NCBI GenBank assembly: GCA_026988975.1
Contig: JALSKH010000048.1
Location: 87,466 to 124,042, forward strand
Length of the DNA stretch: 36,577 nt
Direction of reading: 5' to 3'
Source of the DNA: Campylobacteraceae bacterium
GTDB taxonomy: Bacteria; Campylobacterota; Campylobacteria; Campylobacterales; Sulfurospirillaceae
A program made the position numbers and the translations under genes. How positions within the stretch are numbered: position 1 is the stretch's first letter; each line of letters starts with the position of its first letter. Below the pieces are notes generated by a model. That model was not told where the DNA came from and searched no databases. It saw only the letters and a program-made list of their open reading frames with translations. This document shows, piece by piece, positions 24,853-33,159 of the stretch.

Positions 24853-26910
24853 CTATCTTCTTTTTCTTACTCTTAAGACATAGCCTTCTTTGATATTTGA
24901 TATTTTGCCTTTTATCACAACGGCTTCTGCGCCATCATCATAAATGCCATTTATCCTTACAGTTGCAATTCTGTCACCATAACTGAGTCTAGTTTTGCCT
25001 GTCCTTTTTATAGTTTTGACTTTTGGTTCCTTATAAACAGGGAAAATATCCCCCTCTTGTATATTTTTGTTATCTCCTAAATCAAGATAGATACTTTTTT
25101 TATCTACCTCTACAACAGTGATAAATTTTTGATTCATCACTTGGGCTTTTTTGTTTAAAAGGTCGTATAACACAGAAGATACGAGTTTGTTTGCCAATCT
25201 ATCTATGCTCGCATATGTAGGTCTTGTTCTCTTTAATTTCCTCTCGCTACTCCAACTTTTTGAGTATGTATCAGCTTTTGTGGACTCAAAAATTACTTCA
25301 CCCTTTCTATTGACTACAACTATATTTAACTCTAGTTTCACATAGTCTCTATTGCTATACGCATCTATATCTTCAATCTTTTTGGATGTAGTATACAGTT
25401 TAAATTCTGTAACTTTTGGCAATAATTGATAATCAACATTTGAAAATTTCATATCGCTACTATTCATATTGTCGCTGAGATCACTTTTGGCAAACTCGTT
25501 TTCGTCCATCAATGCCTCTGCTTGATTTTTATCTCTCGTGAGGACTCTGTACTTTTTTGATTTACTGACAAGATTTTTTATTTTTGTGACGATATTTGCA
25601 TTTTTTAGATATCTATCTTTGTATTTGCTGATTGTGCTGCTTATGACAAGAGGTTTGATAGCTATATATTTTTTGTTATTGTTGACTTTTCCAAACTCTC
25701 TTTGGGGTGATTTTTCAGTTTTTCTATCATCTCTTAAAGAGCTATTTTTGGCTTTTCTGCAGATGCTATTTCTTTGTATATGACCCTCTATAACCTCTCC
25801 GTAAGAGACTTTAGCAAGAGATCTGACTATTTTTATCTTGCCTGTTAGCACTTCGTCATATCCCAAAAATTCTTTTGTGTATGGGTCAAAAAGTTTATCA
25901 CCCAAGGCATATACATTGTAGATAGTGCCTAATTTTGTGGATTGAGCTATGATTGCATCTCCATTTGTAGAAATCTGTGAAATTCTCAATGGATATATAT
26001 TGTCTATGACATCTTTGGTCAGACTTGCACTGATTTTTTTCAATACGCCATAAAAGATTTGCTGCCTATTTTTACCTTTTGGCTGGAAGTTAAAATCAAT
26101 AGTATTTGACCACTTTATCTGTCTTGTTGACATTGTCAATATTTGATAATTTACTCTAGCATATGCTTCTATATGATCTATAGTTTTGCCAATCGATTTG
26201 ATCATTACCTTTTTGTCTGTGATTTTAAACTCTTTGATGGTTGAAACAACAAGATAATCTGTTCCCAAAGCTTGACCTAGCTTTAAGATTTCATCTTTTC
26301 CAGCATTTGGTGAGAGTATAAATTTTGTCTCATTTGCATATGCACTTTTATTGCTTCTATCTAAAACAGCAAATTTCCTTGTCTGAGTTAATGAATTTGT
26401 CATCTCTTGTGTAAGATTATAGCTAACACTCATATCGCTTTTTAATCTTCCCAATATATCAAAAGCCAGATTCTCCGTATATGATGGAACGATAACAATC
26501 TTTCTTCTCATATTTGCACTATTTCCCGGAGCTCTATACTCCACTGTATGCACACTAATAACTGCTTCATAATCTGAATCATGCTTGATGATATCATCTA
26601 TCTGATAATTATCTATAAATCCGTGCGTAGCTATCTTTATCTGTTGTACCATTTTATCATTTATGCTTGTTGCATTAATGTTTTTATCTCCAACTGAGAG
26701 CGAATTTTGAGAATAGGAGCTAAATACACCTTTGACAGATTGGATATATGCTCCGTTTTTCTGCTTAACGGCCTCTATGAGAGCATTTTGAATAGCGCTG
26801 TTTTTAGTAGCGCCATATCCACTCACTTGCAATGTTTTTACAACTCTTGTTCCTTCTCCTGCTGCCAGTATTAAGCAAAAAGAGAGTATTAAAAATAAAA
26901 ATCTTATCAT
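24853..26910 (-). CDS. CsgG/FlgT-like exported multidomain protein
   Basis: From ATG 26910 (GGAG 6 nt upstream; other in-frame ATGs lie at 26934 and 26922) the protein is 685 aa. Signal peptide about 1-17. Residues 20-120 look like an LPP20-type module (SGYGATKNSAIQNALIEAVK). Residues 135-280 resemble CsgG/TolB-N (RKFAVLDRSN, ILKLGQALGTDYLVVSTIKEF). Residues 300-370 resemble a FlgT C-terminal barrel (YNVYALGDKLFDPYTKEFLG). A second, poorer CsgG-like part (400-560) and a second FlgT-C-like barrel (590-685, YLDLGDNKNIQEGDIFPVYK) follow. Assignments are by eye. There is no lipobox, so it is probably periplasmic. Co-transcribed behind the DUF6844-like gene. Confidence 0.7.
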   Translation of the reverse strand: MIRFLFLILSFCLILAAGEGTRVVKTLQVSGYGATKNSAIQNALIEAVKQKNGAYIQSVKGVFSSYSQNSLSVGDKNINATSINDKMVQQIKIATHGFIDNYQIDDIIKHDSDYEAVISVHTVEYRAPGNSANMRRKIVIVPSYTENLAFDILGRLKSDMSVSYNLTQEMTNSLTQTRKFAVLDRSNKSAYANETKFILSPNAGKDEILKLGQALGTDYLVVSTIKEFKITDKKVMIKSIGKTIDHIEAYARVNYQILTMSTRQIKWSNTIDFNFQPKGKNRQQIFYGVLKKISASLTKDVIDNIYPLRISQISTNGDAIIAQSTKLGTIYNVYALGDKLFDPYTKEFLGYDEVLTGKIKIVRSLAKVSYGEVIEGHIQRNSICRKAKNSSLRDDRKTEKSPQREFGKVNNNKKYIAIKPLVISSTISKYKDRYLKNANIVTKIKNLVSKSKKYRVLTRDKNQAEALMDENEFAKSDLSDNMNSSDMKFSNVDYQLLPKVTEFKLYTTSKKIEDIDAYSNRDYVKLELNIVVVNRKGEVIFESTKADTYSKSWSSERKLKRTRPTYASIDRLANKLVSSVLYDLLNKKAQVMNQKFITVVEVDKKSIYLDLGDNKNIQEGDIFPVYKEPKVKTIKRTGKTRLSYGDRIATVRINGIYDDGAEAVVIKGKISNIKEGYVLRVRKRR

Positions 26911-26923
26911 TTTTTTCTCCATA

Positions 26924-28285
26924 TTAGAAATCATTTACAGTGTTATATTCTTGACTGCCTTGGACATCTCTAGTGTAGCTTTTTTTCTCATGCTTTGCTT
27001 TTGCTTTCATAGCTCTTCCACTTTGAACTGATTTTGCTGCACTTAAACCACCAAATGTCCATTTTCTAACTACGCCTGCTACATATAGCCCATATTTATT
27101 TTTAGTTGACCATCGCCTAACTGTCGATACTCCGGCTAATTTCATAGAAGATGTTATTTTTGCATTTTTGTTTATCTTATCTATCAATGTTTTGATGGTT
27201 TTATCGGTTACAACACCATCTACTCCACCCTCTCTTTCTAGAACTTTTTGTACAACTTCTCCTCTTTTTGTGGTGGAGTTAGCTTGTAAATAACCATTGA
27301 CAAAATCAGAAATCATAGAATCAGCCATATCTTGCGCCATGCTTTTTGCACTATTTTTTGCCTGAGATTTCATGTAGGAGCCCAAGCCTTTTGCGTTAAA
27401 TCCCCACTGTCCGTAGGCTAGTAAAGCTGGCCTTCCGCTAGCATCAAAAACCAATCTCAAACCAAATTCGTTTAGAAGTAGTTTTTTATCTGATGGGACT
27501 ATGTTTTTTATATCTTTACCTCTGCCCTCTATCATGCTCTCTCTTTGCATAGATATGTCTTTTGCCACTTGTGATGTTTTAGGGCTTCTCATAGCTATAA
27601 CACCAACACAATATTGACCTTGCTCATCTTTGCCAACAAATGTCTTTATTGGTATAAAACCTGAAACACTGCCATAAGCTACTTTCATGGTTTGAGCGAT
27701 AAATTGATTTTTAAATAGTGTCTTTTTCTCTTTTTTGTTTAGTTTAGAAATTTCATCAGGTTGAACTCCGAGTTTAAGAAGAGCTTTATCTAAAGATTTT
27801 TCTGTTAGCGTTAACATTTTGCTAAAGATTCTACCTATTTTTGCTGTAGCGCCTTGAGCTTTTTTGTCACTGGCAAATTCTCTCGCATCTGTTGAATTGT
27901 CAGAAAATAGTTGTGACTCTTTTTGAGATGCTTCTCTTCCAAATATATCCATGACAAACTGCTCTTGTGCTGAAAAAAATGCTTTTTCATAACCAACCGA
28001 AAGACTCTTTACAAAGTCAGGGTCGGTTGGTTTGAGTGCAACAGACTCAATAGCATATATGAAGTATTTACCTCTTTTTTCATCCAGCCCAAATTCAAAA
28101 TGATTTTTTTGTGCATACTGTTGTATATCTTCCTCGATCTGATCATCAATATCTACAGGATTGCTATCCTGTGCATATTTGTTGATACTATTTATATCTT
28201 GCTGATCTATTTTTGTTGCCGCCGACAAAACTGTTGTACCTAATAGTCCCGCTATTAATGCACTTATGAGAAATTTTTTACCCAT
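26924..28285 (-). CDS. Exported DUF6844-like protein
   Basis: A 453-aa protein with a signal peptide (KKFLISALIAGLLGTTVLSA, cleavage near 22). From memory it resembles proteins annotated DUF6844. Visible features: GYEKAFFSAQEQFVMDIFGR (about 95-115), which recalls the helix that opens LPP20/CsgG modules; a middle part with FIPIKTFVGKDEQGQYCVGV; a Ser/Ala-rich helix around 310-345; and a basic C-terminus (KAKAKHEKKSYTRDV). First gene of the leftward arm, with AAAGGATGG as ribosome site and TATAAT at 28312-28317 on the minus strand. Function unknown, probably a partner of the CsgG/FlgT-like protein. Confidence 0.7.
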   Translation of the reverse strand: MGKKFLISALIAGLLGTTVLSAATKIDQQDINSINKYAQDSNPVDIDDQIEEDIQQYAQKNHFEFGLDEKRGKYFIYAIESVALKPTDPDFVKSLSVGYEKAFFSAQEQFVMDIFGREASQKESQLFSDNSTDAREFASDKKAQGATAKIGRIFSKMLTLTEKSLDKALLKLGVQPDEISKLNKKEKKTLFKNQFIAQTMKVAYGSVSGFIPIKTFVGKDEQGQYCVGVIAMRSPKTSQVAKDISMQRESMIEGRGKDIKNIVPSDKKLLLNEFGLRLVFDASGRPALLAYGQWGFNAKGLGSYMKSQAKNSAKSMAQDMADSMISDFVNGYLQANSTTKRGEVVQKVLEREGGVDGVVTDKTIKTLIDKINKNAKITSSMKLAGVSTVRRWSTKNKYGLYVAGVVRKWTFGGLSAAKSVQSGRAMKAKAKHEKKSYTRDVQGSQEYNTVNDF

Positions 28286-28311
28286 TTACCATCCTTTAAA
28301 ATTTGATTAAT

Positions 28312-28317
28312 ATTATA
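28312..28317 (-). promoter_or_regulatory. -10 box of the leftward envelope operon
   Basis: On the minus strand GTTTATAATATTAATC holds a perfect TATAAT 27 bp upstream of the DUF6844-like ATG. Confidence 0.5.
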
Positions 28318-28349
28318 AACTAAACCAATATAAGTGTTGAGTTTAGTTT
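28317..28349. promoter_or_regulatory. Dyad AAACTAAAC / GTTTAGTTT in the divergent control region
   Basis: AAACTAAAC (28317-28325) and its exact reverse complement GTTTAGTTT (28341-28349), centred between the divergent arms and next to the leftward -10 box. It looks like an operator for a dimeric regulator that could control both arms. No regulator gene is in the cluster. Confidence 0.5.
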
Positions 28350-28371
28350 GTAAGGTCAATCTTAAGTTTAA

Positions 28372-28382
28372 TATTGTATCAT
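28372..28382 (+). promoter_or_regulatory. Possible -10 region of the rightward envelope operon
   Basis: TTTAATATTGTATCATTTT offers TATTGT (28372-28377) or TATCAT (28377-28382) about 45 bp ahead of the ATG, preceded by a T/A-rich tract. Neither is consensus. Confidence 0.3.
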
Positions 28383-28422
28383 TTTATTCGTTAAATAAAT
28401 CTGTGACATAAAAAGGATAAAA

Positions 28423-29265
28423 ATGTATAAAAAGGTTGTGTTGGTTGTTTCAAGTGCGATTATGTTAAATGCTTTCGGACTTAGTAGTCTTGTTGGAGCT
28501 GTTTCAGGAAGTGGTGCATCTGCAACTCATAGTTCAAATTCAGGAACAAAAAGTAGATGTATAGGTAGAAATGCGGGAGGCAGCACAAGCCTTTTGCAGA
28601 TGGCAACAAAGAAGTTGCTCTCTATCGCAGTAGAGAGTGCACTTGAAAAAGCTGTTGGAGTAAAGGGTTTAAAATTACCTACACCAATGCAAAACACTTG
28701 CGAGGCTGATGCAAGATTGAAATATTTAGAAAAGATATCAGGCACTTTTCAAGATAATATTGACGAGGCAAATAGAGATATTTTAGCTTCAGTAAAACAG
28801 ACAAAAGCTATACAAACTCTTCAAGAAGAGATAGCACAAAAGAAAAAATCACTTAGTGAAGCAGAATACAAAGAGAGCGTAGTAGAGGACAATTCAAAAC
28901 TATTGGCTCTAATTAAAAATGCTAAAGTTAAAGATAAGAAAAAATATAGTGCAGCTATGGGTAAACTTGCAATCGCTACACCGATAACTGGGTATATGGT
29001 TCTTGGATGGGATAAAGAGATATTGGAGTTTGCAAAAGACAATATGGTTTGGGGACTTCAACATGTAAGTGCTATCAAAACAATTGCATCTCAACTTACT
29101 ACAACAGTTAAAGTTTTACCGTCTCTAACCTCTTTGGCTACAAGCCCAATGTATAATGGTAAAGTTGATAAAAAGATAGCTAAGATAGCTGCTAAAAAAG
29201 CTATAAAAGCAGATAAAAAGGTTGCAGCTGATGCTGCAGCAGAATTAGATGAGATGGATTCTTAA
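28423..29265 (+). CDS. Exported helical protein, first gene of rightward envelope operon
   Basis: A 280-aa protein I do not recognise. Signal peptide 1-17 (KKVVLVVSSAIMLNAFG). Then a Gly/Ser-rich stretch (VSGSGASATHSSNSG), two cysteines (SRCIGR and NTCEAD) that could form a disulfide, and a coiled-coil region at about 105-165 (TLQEEIAQKKKSLSEAEYK). The C-terminus is Lys/Ala-rich (KIAAKKAIKADKKVAADAAAE), reminiscent of peptidoglycan- or surface-binding tails. ATG 28423 is preceded by AAAAAGGA. Probably periplasmic and part of the same assembly as the flanking genes. Confidence 0.7.
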   Translation: MYKKVVLVVSSAIMLNAFGLSSLVGAVSGSGASATHSSNSGTKSRCIGRNAGGSTSLLQMATKKLLSIAVESALEKAVGVKGLKLPTPMQNTCEADARLKYLEKISGTFQDNIDEANRDILASVKQTKAIQTLQEEIAQKKKSLSEAEYKESVVEDNSKLLALIKNAKVKDKKKYSAAMGKLAIATPITGYMVLGWDKEILEFAKDNMVWGLQHVSAIKTIASQLTTTVKVLPSLTSLATSPMYNGKVDKKIAKIAAKKAIKADKKVAADAAAELDEMDS

Positions 29266-29271
29266 TATAAA

Positions 29272-30612
29272 TTGTTAAGTAAATCTATACTTATCTTTAT
29301 AATTTTACTTTGCAGTAAAATTATGGCAACTGCCTTGCCAACTCTTTTTATTGGTACATATAATGAAAACAATCAAGAGTTGATTAAAAACTTGGTCACT
29401 CCTCATCTGTTATCTGCAAAAAATGACAGGTGGGGATTGAGCAAATATACTGAAAAGTTATTGAAAAGTGATTTTAAAGATCTTCTTAGTTCTCAAAAGT
29501 TTAACCTTGTATTGAAAGATAAATTTGATAAAAATTATAAAAAAATTGTTTTAAATTCGGATGATGCGGCAGATAAAAAGATTGGCTTTTTCAATATAAA
29601 TACATTTCAAAACTCTATCACGCTAGCTAGCGGACAAAAACTGGTCTATATAACTCTAAATTTAACCTTTGCTGAAGTTGGCGAAGAGGCAAATCGTGCA
29701 GGAGTAAATAGTGATTTTGAAGTCAGATATACAAATGGCATAACGACTACGGGAGTTTTAGGCATACAGCCAACAGACAATAAACAAAAAAAACTACAAG
29801 AAGGTTATACAGCTTTTTATAAGCAAGCTTTGGGGGATTTGATACGGGCTATTATAGCTGATAAAAACTCTAAAAAAGTTGATAGTTTCACCAGTGATGA
29901 TATATATTTTTCAATCAACAAGATTGTTATCGGTAAAAGATCAAAAGAGTTAATGTCTAAGCTTTTTGCAAATCAAAGCGTAGCAAAAGAGCAGCTTTTG
30001 ATGATGTTGCAAGAAGAGTTGATTAAGAGTATAAGAGCCGATAAGAGACTCGATGATGTTGTGTTGCTCTATCCTGACACACTTAATCAAATCATATTTA
30101 AGAATTGGAAAGATTATTTAAAACGGATCAATAGTGTCTCTGTAAATAGTGATTCTGATGGTAATTCTAAAATTATCATACGAAAATTAAAAAAAGTATG
30201 CTCTAGCATATACAACAAAGGCTCAGTTATATATGTAGATGGCTATGCTGTGGACGCGATAATCAGTGAGCTTTATGATAAATTGGTAAAAAAAGGTGAT
30301 GTAAACAGTGGAAAATATATAAAATCTTCTGTTGCATCAAGAGTTGTGCTACCACTGCGTCACAAAAAGAGTGTTGATGGTATGAGTTTGCCGACAAATC
30401 TCATAAAAAAGAAAAGAGTAGTGGTTGGACAGGCGAGCTTTGGATATACTATTGCAAATAGTTTGATTTCTGTACAGAAAAATAAAATTACTAAAACGAT
30501 TAGAAAATCGATAGAAAATATGACACCAAAATTAAAAAAACTCATCCTTGATATAGTAGAACAGAGAAAAAAACATCTGGATTTTAAATATCAAGAATTT
30601 TGTGAACAATAA
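29272..30612 (+). CDS. Exported unknown protein, second gene of rightward operon
   Basis: A 446-aa protein with no family I can name. The start is TTG 29272, the only start that keeps the signal peptide (KSILIFIILLCSKIMATA); the first ATG (29322) lies after it. The ribosome site is weak, so translation is probably coupled to the preceding gene 6 bp upstream. Predicted mixed alpha/beta: ALPTLFIGTYNENNQ opens the mature part, an Ile/Thr-rich strand pair (YITLNLTFAEVGEEA) and long basic helices follow, and the C-terminus is strongly basic and helical. The presence of two long exported partners on both sides suggests a structural subunit. Confidence 0.65.
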   Translation: MLSKSILIFIILLCSKIMATALPTLFIGTYNENNQELIKNLVTPHLLSAKNDRWGLSKYTEKLLKSDFKDLLSSQKFNLVLKDKFDKNYKKIVLNSDDAADKKIGFFNINTFQNSITLASGQKLVYITLNLTFAEVGEEANRAGVNSDFEVRYTNGITTTGVLGIQPTDNKQKKLQEGYTAFYKQALGDLIRAIIADKNSKKVDSFTSDDIYFSINKIVIGKRSKELMSKLFANQSVAKEQLLMMLQEELIKSIRADKRLDDVVLLYPDTLNQIIFKNWKDYLKRINSVSVNSDSDGNSKIIIRKLKKVCSSIYNKGSVIYVDGYAVDAIISELYDKLVKKGDVNSGKYIKSSVASRVVLPLRHKKSVDGMSLPTNLIKKKRVVVGQASFGYTIANSLISVQKNKITKTIRKSIENMTPKLKKLILDIVEQRKKHLDFKYQEFCEQ

Positions 30613-30623
30613 CAGGAGGAAAT

Positions 30624-31832
30624 ATGTTGAAATTAATCATAATGGCTCTATTTGTCTTGAGTCTAAATGCAAATATGATCAAAGTAAGGGCAGTTGAGCA
30701 AGCACCAACGAAGCAAGAGGCTATACAAAATGCTTATTGGGTGATATTTGAACAGGCACTAGATAAGATTTTAGGCGCAAGTAGCTATGTAGGAAATGTC
30801 AAAGATTCATTTAAATCTGATTTTAGAAAAGATTTTTTAAATTTTAGGGAAACCTACTTTAGAAATCCTAGATATAAATGCAACAATCTCAAACAAGATG
30901 GATACGAGTGTCTTGTCGTATCAAATCTAAATTTGGACCAAATTAGAGCAATAGTCTCTGAAAAGTCAAATAGCACCACAACCATGGGAAGAAATGGTGT
31001 CCAAAGTTTAGATATTGTTCTTATAGATGAAGTAAACAGTGACCTTAGTAGAGATTTTATAACTAATTTACAAAGCAGTATAAATGATAGTGGTAACTCT
31101 CTAAGGGTTGAAAAAAAGGGAACACAAGTCGGTGTAAAAGGCAACAAATGTGAAGATCTCAGAGAAAAATATATCAAATACAAAAGAAAAGGTCCAGCTT
31201 TTAAAAGTGCAGTTAGAGCGATAAATAAAAAACTTAAAGAGTGCAAGGAAAACAAGAGTGTAAATTATCTTTTTAAGCTTACAAAACTAAAGTTTAGCAC
31301 ATTGGGAAAAGATAGCTACAACAATACAACGGGCTCATTGATATATAGAATGAGTATGATAAATACCAAAACAGGTAGAGTCGATAATGCAATCCGATCA
31401 AAAGATGTTGAAAGTTTTGGAGAAAACATAGATCAACTAAAGTTTAGATTATATAAAAAAGCGGCAGATGTTGCAACTAGAGAGATCGTAAACAATATCC
31501 TTAAGAGTTTAAGGAAAAAATCCAGAATTAAAAAAATGGCAAAAGTTAAAAAGTATGAATTTTTATACACAATCATACTAAACGGAGTTACTTATGACTC
31601 AAAAAATAGAGATAAAATTAAGATGATCAAGAGCGTTGTAAAGAATTTGGGTGCAAGAGCAAGAAGAAATTCAAAAGAGAGCAGTGATTTTGAACAAGTC
31701 TATAATTTTGGTACAAATAGTGAGATAGATCCAGATGATTTAACATTTGATTTGTATGATAGAGCTAAAAAATTAGGCTATAAAATTCAAATAGAAGATA
31801 AAGGCGACAACATAATCGTCGTAAAATTTTAA
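30624..31832 (+). CDS. LPP20/FlgP-like exported protein
   Basis: A 402-aa protein with a short signal peptide (KLIIMALFVLSLNA). The start of the mature part, IKVRAVEQAPTKQEAIQNAYW, parallels VSGYGATKNSAIQNALIEA of the CsgG/FlgT-like protein in the opposite arm, the hallmark of LPP20-type modules. Two cysteines follow (YKCNN, YECLV). The middle (about 130-290) is beta/alpha with a second paired Cys region (NKCEDLREK, LKECKENK), and the C-terminus reads as another small domain (YTIILNGVTYDSKNRDKIK). Strong ribosome site AGGAGG before ATG 30624. Function unknown. Confidence 0.65.
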   Translation: MLKLIIMALFVLSLNANMIKVRAVEQAPTKQEAIQNAYWVIFEQALDKILGASSYVGNVKDSFKSDFRKDFLNFRETYFRNPRYKCNNLKQDGYECLVVSNLNLDQIRAIVSEKSNSTTTMGRNGVQSLDIVLIDEVNSDLSRDFITNLQSSINDSGNSLRVEKKGTQVGVKGNKCEDLREKYIKYKRKGPAFKSAVRAINKKLKECKENKSVNYLFKLTKLKFSTLGKDSYNNTTGSLIYRMSMINTKTGRVDNAIRSKDVESFGENIDQLKFRLYKKAADVATREIVNNILKSLRKKSRIKKMAKVKKYEFLYTIILNGVTYDSKNRDKIKMIKSVVKNLGARARRNSKESSDFEQVYNFGTNSEIDPDDLTFDLYDRAKKLGYKIQIEDKGDNIIVVKF

Positions 31833-31844
31833 AAAAGGTTAGAA

Positions 31845-32273
31845 ATGAAAAAAATATTTAGTTTTGTATTGGTGATTGTGATAGGCATAGTTTTTGAAGC
31901 TTGTGCTCCAACACAACCACAAAGTAGAATTTCAAGTGTTCACCAGAGTATATATCCAAAAGGTATCACAGTTTTTATAGCAAATTCAAAGATAAGAGAA
32001 GGCATAGAGATTTCAGATGCTAGACTTATATATGCTCAAAGCAAAAGAGAGGTTCAGCTTATAGTAAATAATATTTCTGACTATACATACAATCTTCTTC
32101 TTAGTTCAGAATGGACAGATGATAGGGGAGTTAAGATTTCGGCTTATCCAGACACCCAAAGAGTAAGCTTAAATCCAAACGATGGTAAAAGAGTGGTATT
32201 AGAAGCCCCGAACTTCAAAGGTAAAAATGTTTTGATTAAAATTACATGTGGTCAAAACTGCATAGCTAAGTAA
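31845..32273 (+). CDS. YcfL-like (DUF1425) exported protein, possible lipoprotein
   Basis: A 142-aa protein. The N-terminus ends in FEACAPTQ, an imperfect lipobox (Glu at -2), so it may be lipidated at Cys20. The remainder (YPKGITVFIANSKIREG, REVQLIVNNISDYTYNLL, SEWTDDRGVKI) follows the YcfL/DUF1425 beta-sandwich. In E. coli ycfL neighbours lpoB, whose product is also CsgG/TolB-N-like, so pairing with a CsgG-like protein recurs here. Last gene of the rightward arm, followed by a terminator hairpin. Confidence 0.7.
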   Translation: MKKIFSFVLVIVIGIVFEACAPTQPQSRISSVHQSIYPKGITVFIANSKIREGIEISDARLIYAQSKREVQLIVNNISDYTYNLLLSSEWTDDRGVKISAYPDTQRVSLNPNDGKRVVLEAPNFKGKNVLIKITCGQNCIAK

Positions 32274-32280
32274 AAATCTC

Positions 32281-32316
32281 ATACCTAAACTTCTTTTTAG
32301 TGAAGAGTTTAGGTAT
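32281..32316 (+). terminator. Terminator of the rightward envelope operon
   Basis: ATACCTAAACTTC (32281-32293) pairs with GAA-GA-GTTTAGGTAT (302-316 of the same kilobase) around a short loop, with one bulge, followed by ATTTTAGT. It separates the YcfL-like gene from the HlyD-like gene. Confidence 0.7.
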
Positions 32317-32323
32317 ATTTTAG

Positions 32324-32329
32324 TATAAT
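32324..32329 (+). promoter_or_regulatory. -10 box of the HlyD-like gene
   Basis: ATTTTAGTATAATCACG holds a perfect TATAAT directly behind the terminator hairpin and 30 bp before the ATG, in the same TTTTAGTATAATNNC form as the ppaC promoter. Confidence 0.6.
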
Positions 32330-32358
32330 CACGAAAATAAGTATCTAAAGGAATTTTT

Positions 32359-33159
32359 ATGAGATTTTTGTTGTCGGTGATTTTTGTTTTTGTTAGTTTA
32401 AATGCAACTGTATACTTTGCTAAAGTTGAGCCTTTGCAAAAGTATAGTATAAAGTCGGCTGTTAGTGGAAAAGTTTTAAGTACCCTTCAAGAGCAAGAGG
32501 GTAGGCTTTCTAGCGGAAAAGTTATACTCCATTTGGATGATATTTTAAATAAAAAAGATTTAAAAAGTTCTATTGAACAGCTTGATATATTGGAAAAGAT
32601 GGTTAGATTAACCGAAAAAAATCTTAAAAATGCACAAAAAGTTGCTAAGATAAGAGAACAAAACTATGATAAAATCAAAAATCTAAGAACAAAAAGCAGA
32701 GTAGAAAAAGATAACACCCTCATAAATAGTGTAAATGCACAAAATCAAGCACTCTCTTTGATGAATAACTTGGAAAACCTAAAGAGTCAGTTAAATGCAC
32801 AAAGATATAAGATATCAGTTTTAAAAGATACAATTAACAAAAAGAGCATAAGAGTTCCAAAGGGTTACTTGATATATAAGATTTATCTTCAAAAAGGTGA
32901 TTTTGCAGGTATGGGCTCCCCACTTGTTGACGCTTATGATATATCGATGGCAAAACTTACTATTTTTGTCTCTAAGGAAGATTATGATCTTGCAAAAAGT
33001 GGTGTGATTTATATGGATGGTAAAAAAACAAATTATAGAGTCAACAAGTTATGGAAAAGTGCAGATACTCAAAATATATCTTCCTATAAAGCTGAGATTT
33101 TAATACCCGCTCCAAATGTTTTCTCAAAACTCGTGAAGATAGAATTTAAGGCTAAATAG
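32359..33159 (+). CDS. HlyD-like periplasmic adaptor protein (orphan)
   Basis: A 266-aa membrane-fusion/adaptor-like protein. Signal peptide 1-16 (LLSVIFVFVSLNA), then the first half of a lipoyl (barrel-sandwich) domain (IKSAVSGKVLSTLQEQEG, VILHLDD), a coiled coil at about 65-160, and the second lipoyl half with KGYLIYKIYLQKGDFAGMGSPL and a beta-barrel part (AKLTIFVSKEDYDLAKSG). Such proteins bridge inner-membrane pumps to outer-membrane channels, but no RND, MFS or ABC pump and no TolC gene is nearby. It is separated by terminator and promoter from the envelope cluster and precedes the molybdenum enzyme with no gap. Confidence 0.75.
   Translation: MRFLLSVIFVFVSLNATVYFAKVEPLQKYSIKSAVSGKVLSTLQEQEGRLSSGKVILHLDDILNKKDLKSSIEQLDILEKMVRLTEKNLKNAQKVAKIREQNYDKIKNLRTKSRVEKDNTLINSVNAQNQALSLMNNLENLKSQLNAQRYKISVLKDTINKKSIRVPKGYLIYKIYLQKGDFAGMGSPLVDAYDISMAKLTIFVSKEDYDLAKSGVIYMDGKKTNYRVNKLWKSADTQNISSYKAEILIPAPNVFSKLVKIEFKAK

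Noticed and set aside
24853-32273. Curli secretion locus or Vibrio-type H-ring locus
   Set aside because: Only the CsgG/FlgT-like fold is shared; no CsgA/B/E/F, MotX/MotY, FlgO or FlgP lipoprotein is recognisable with confidence, and the flagellar genes in the window are elsewhere.
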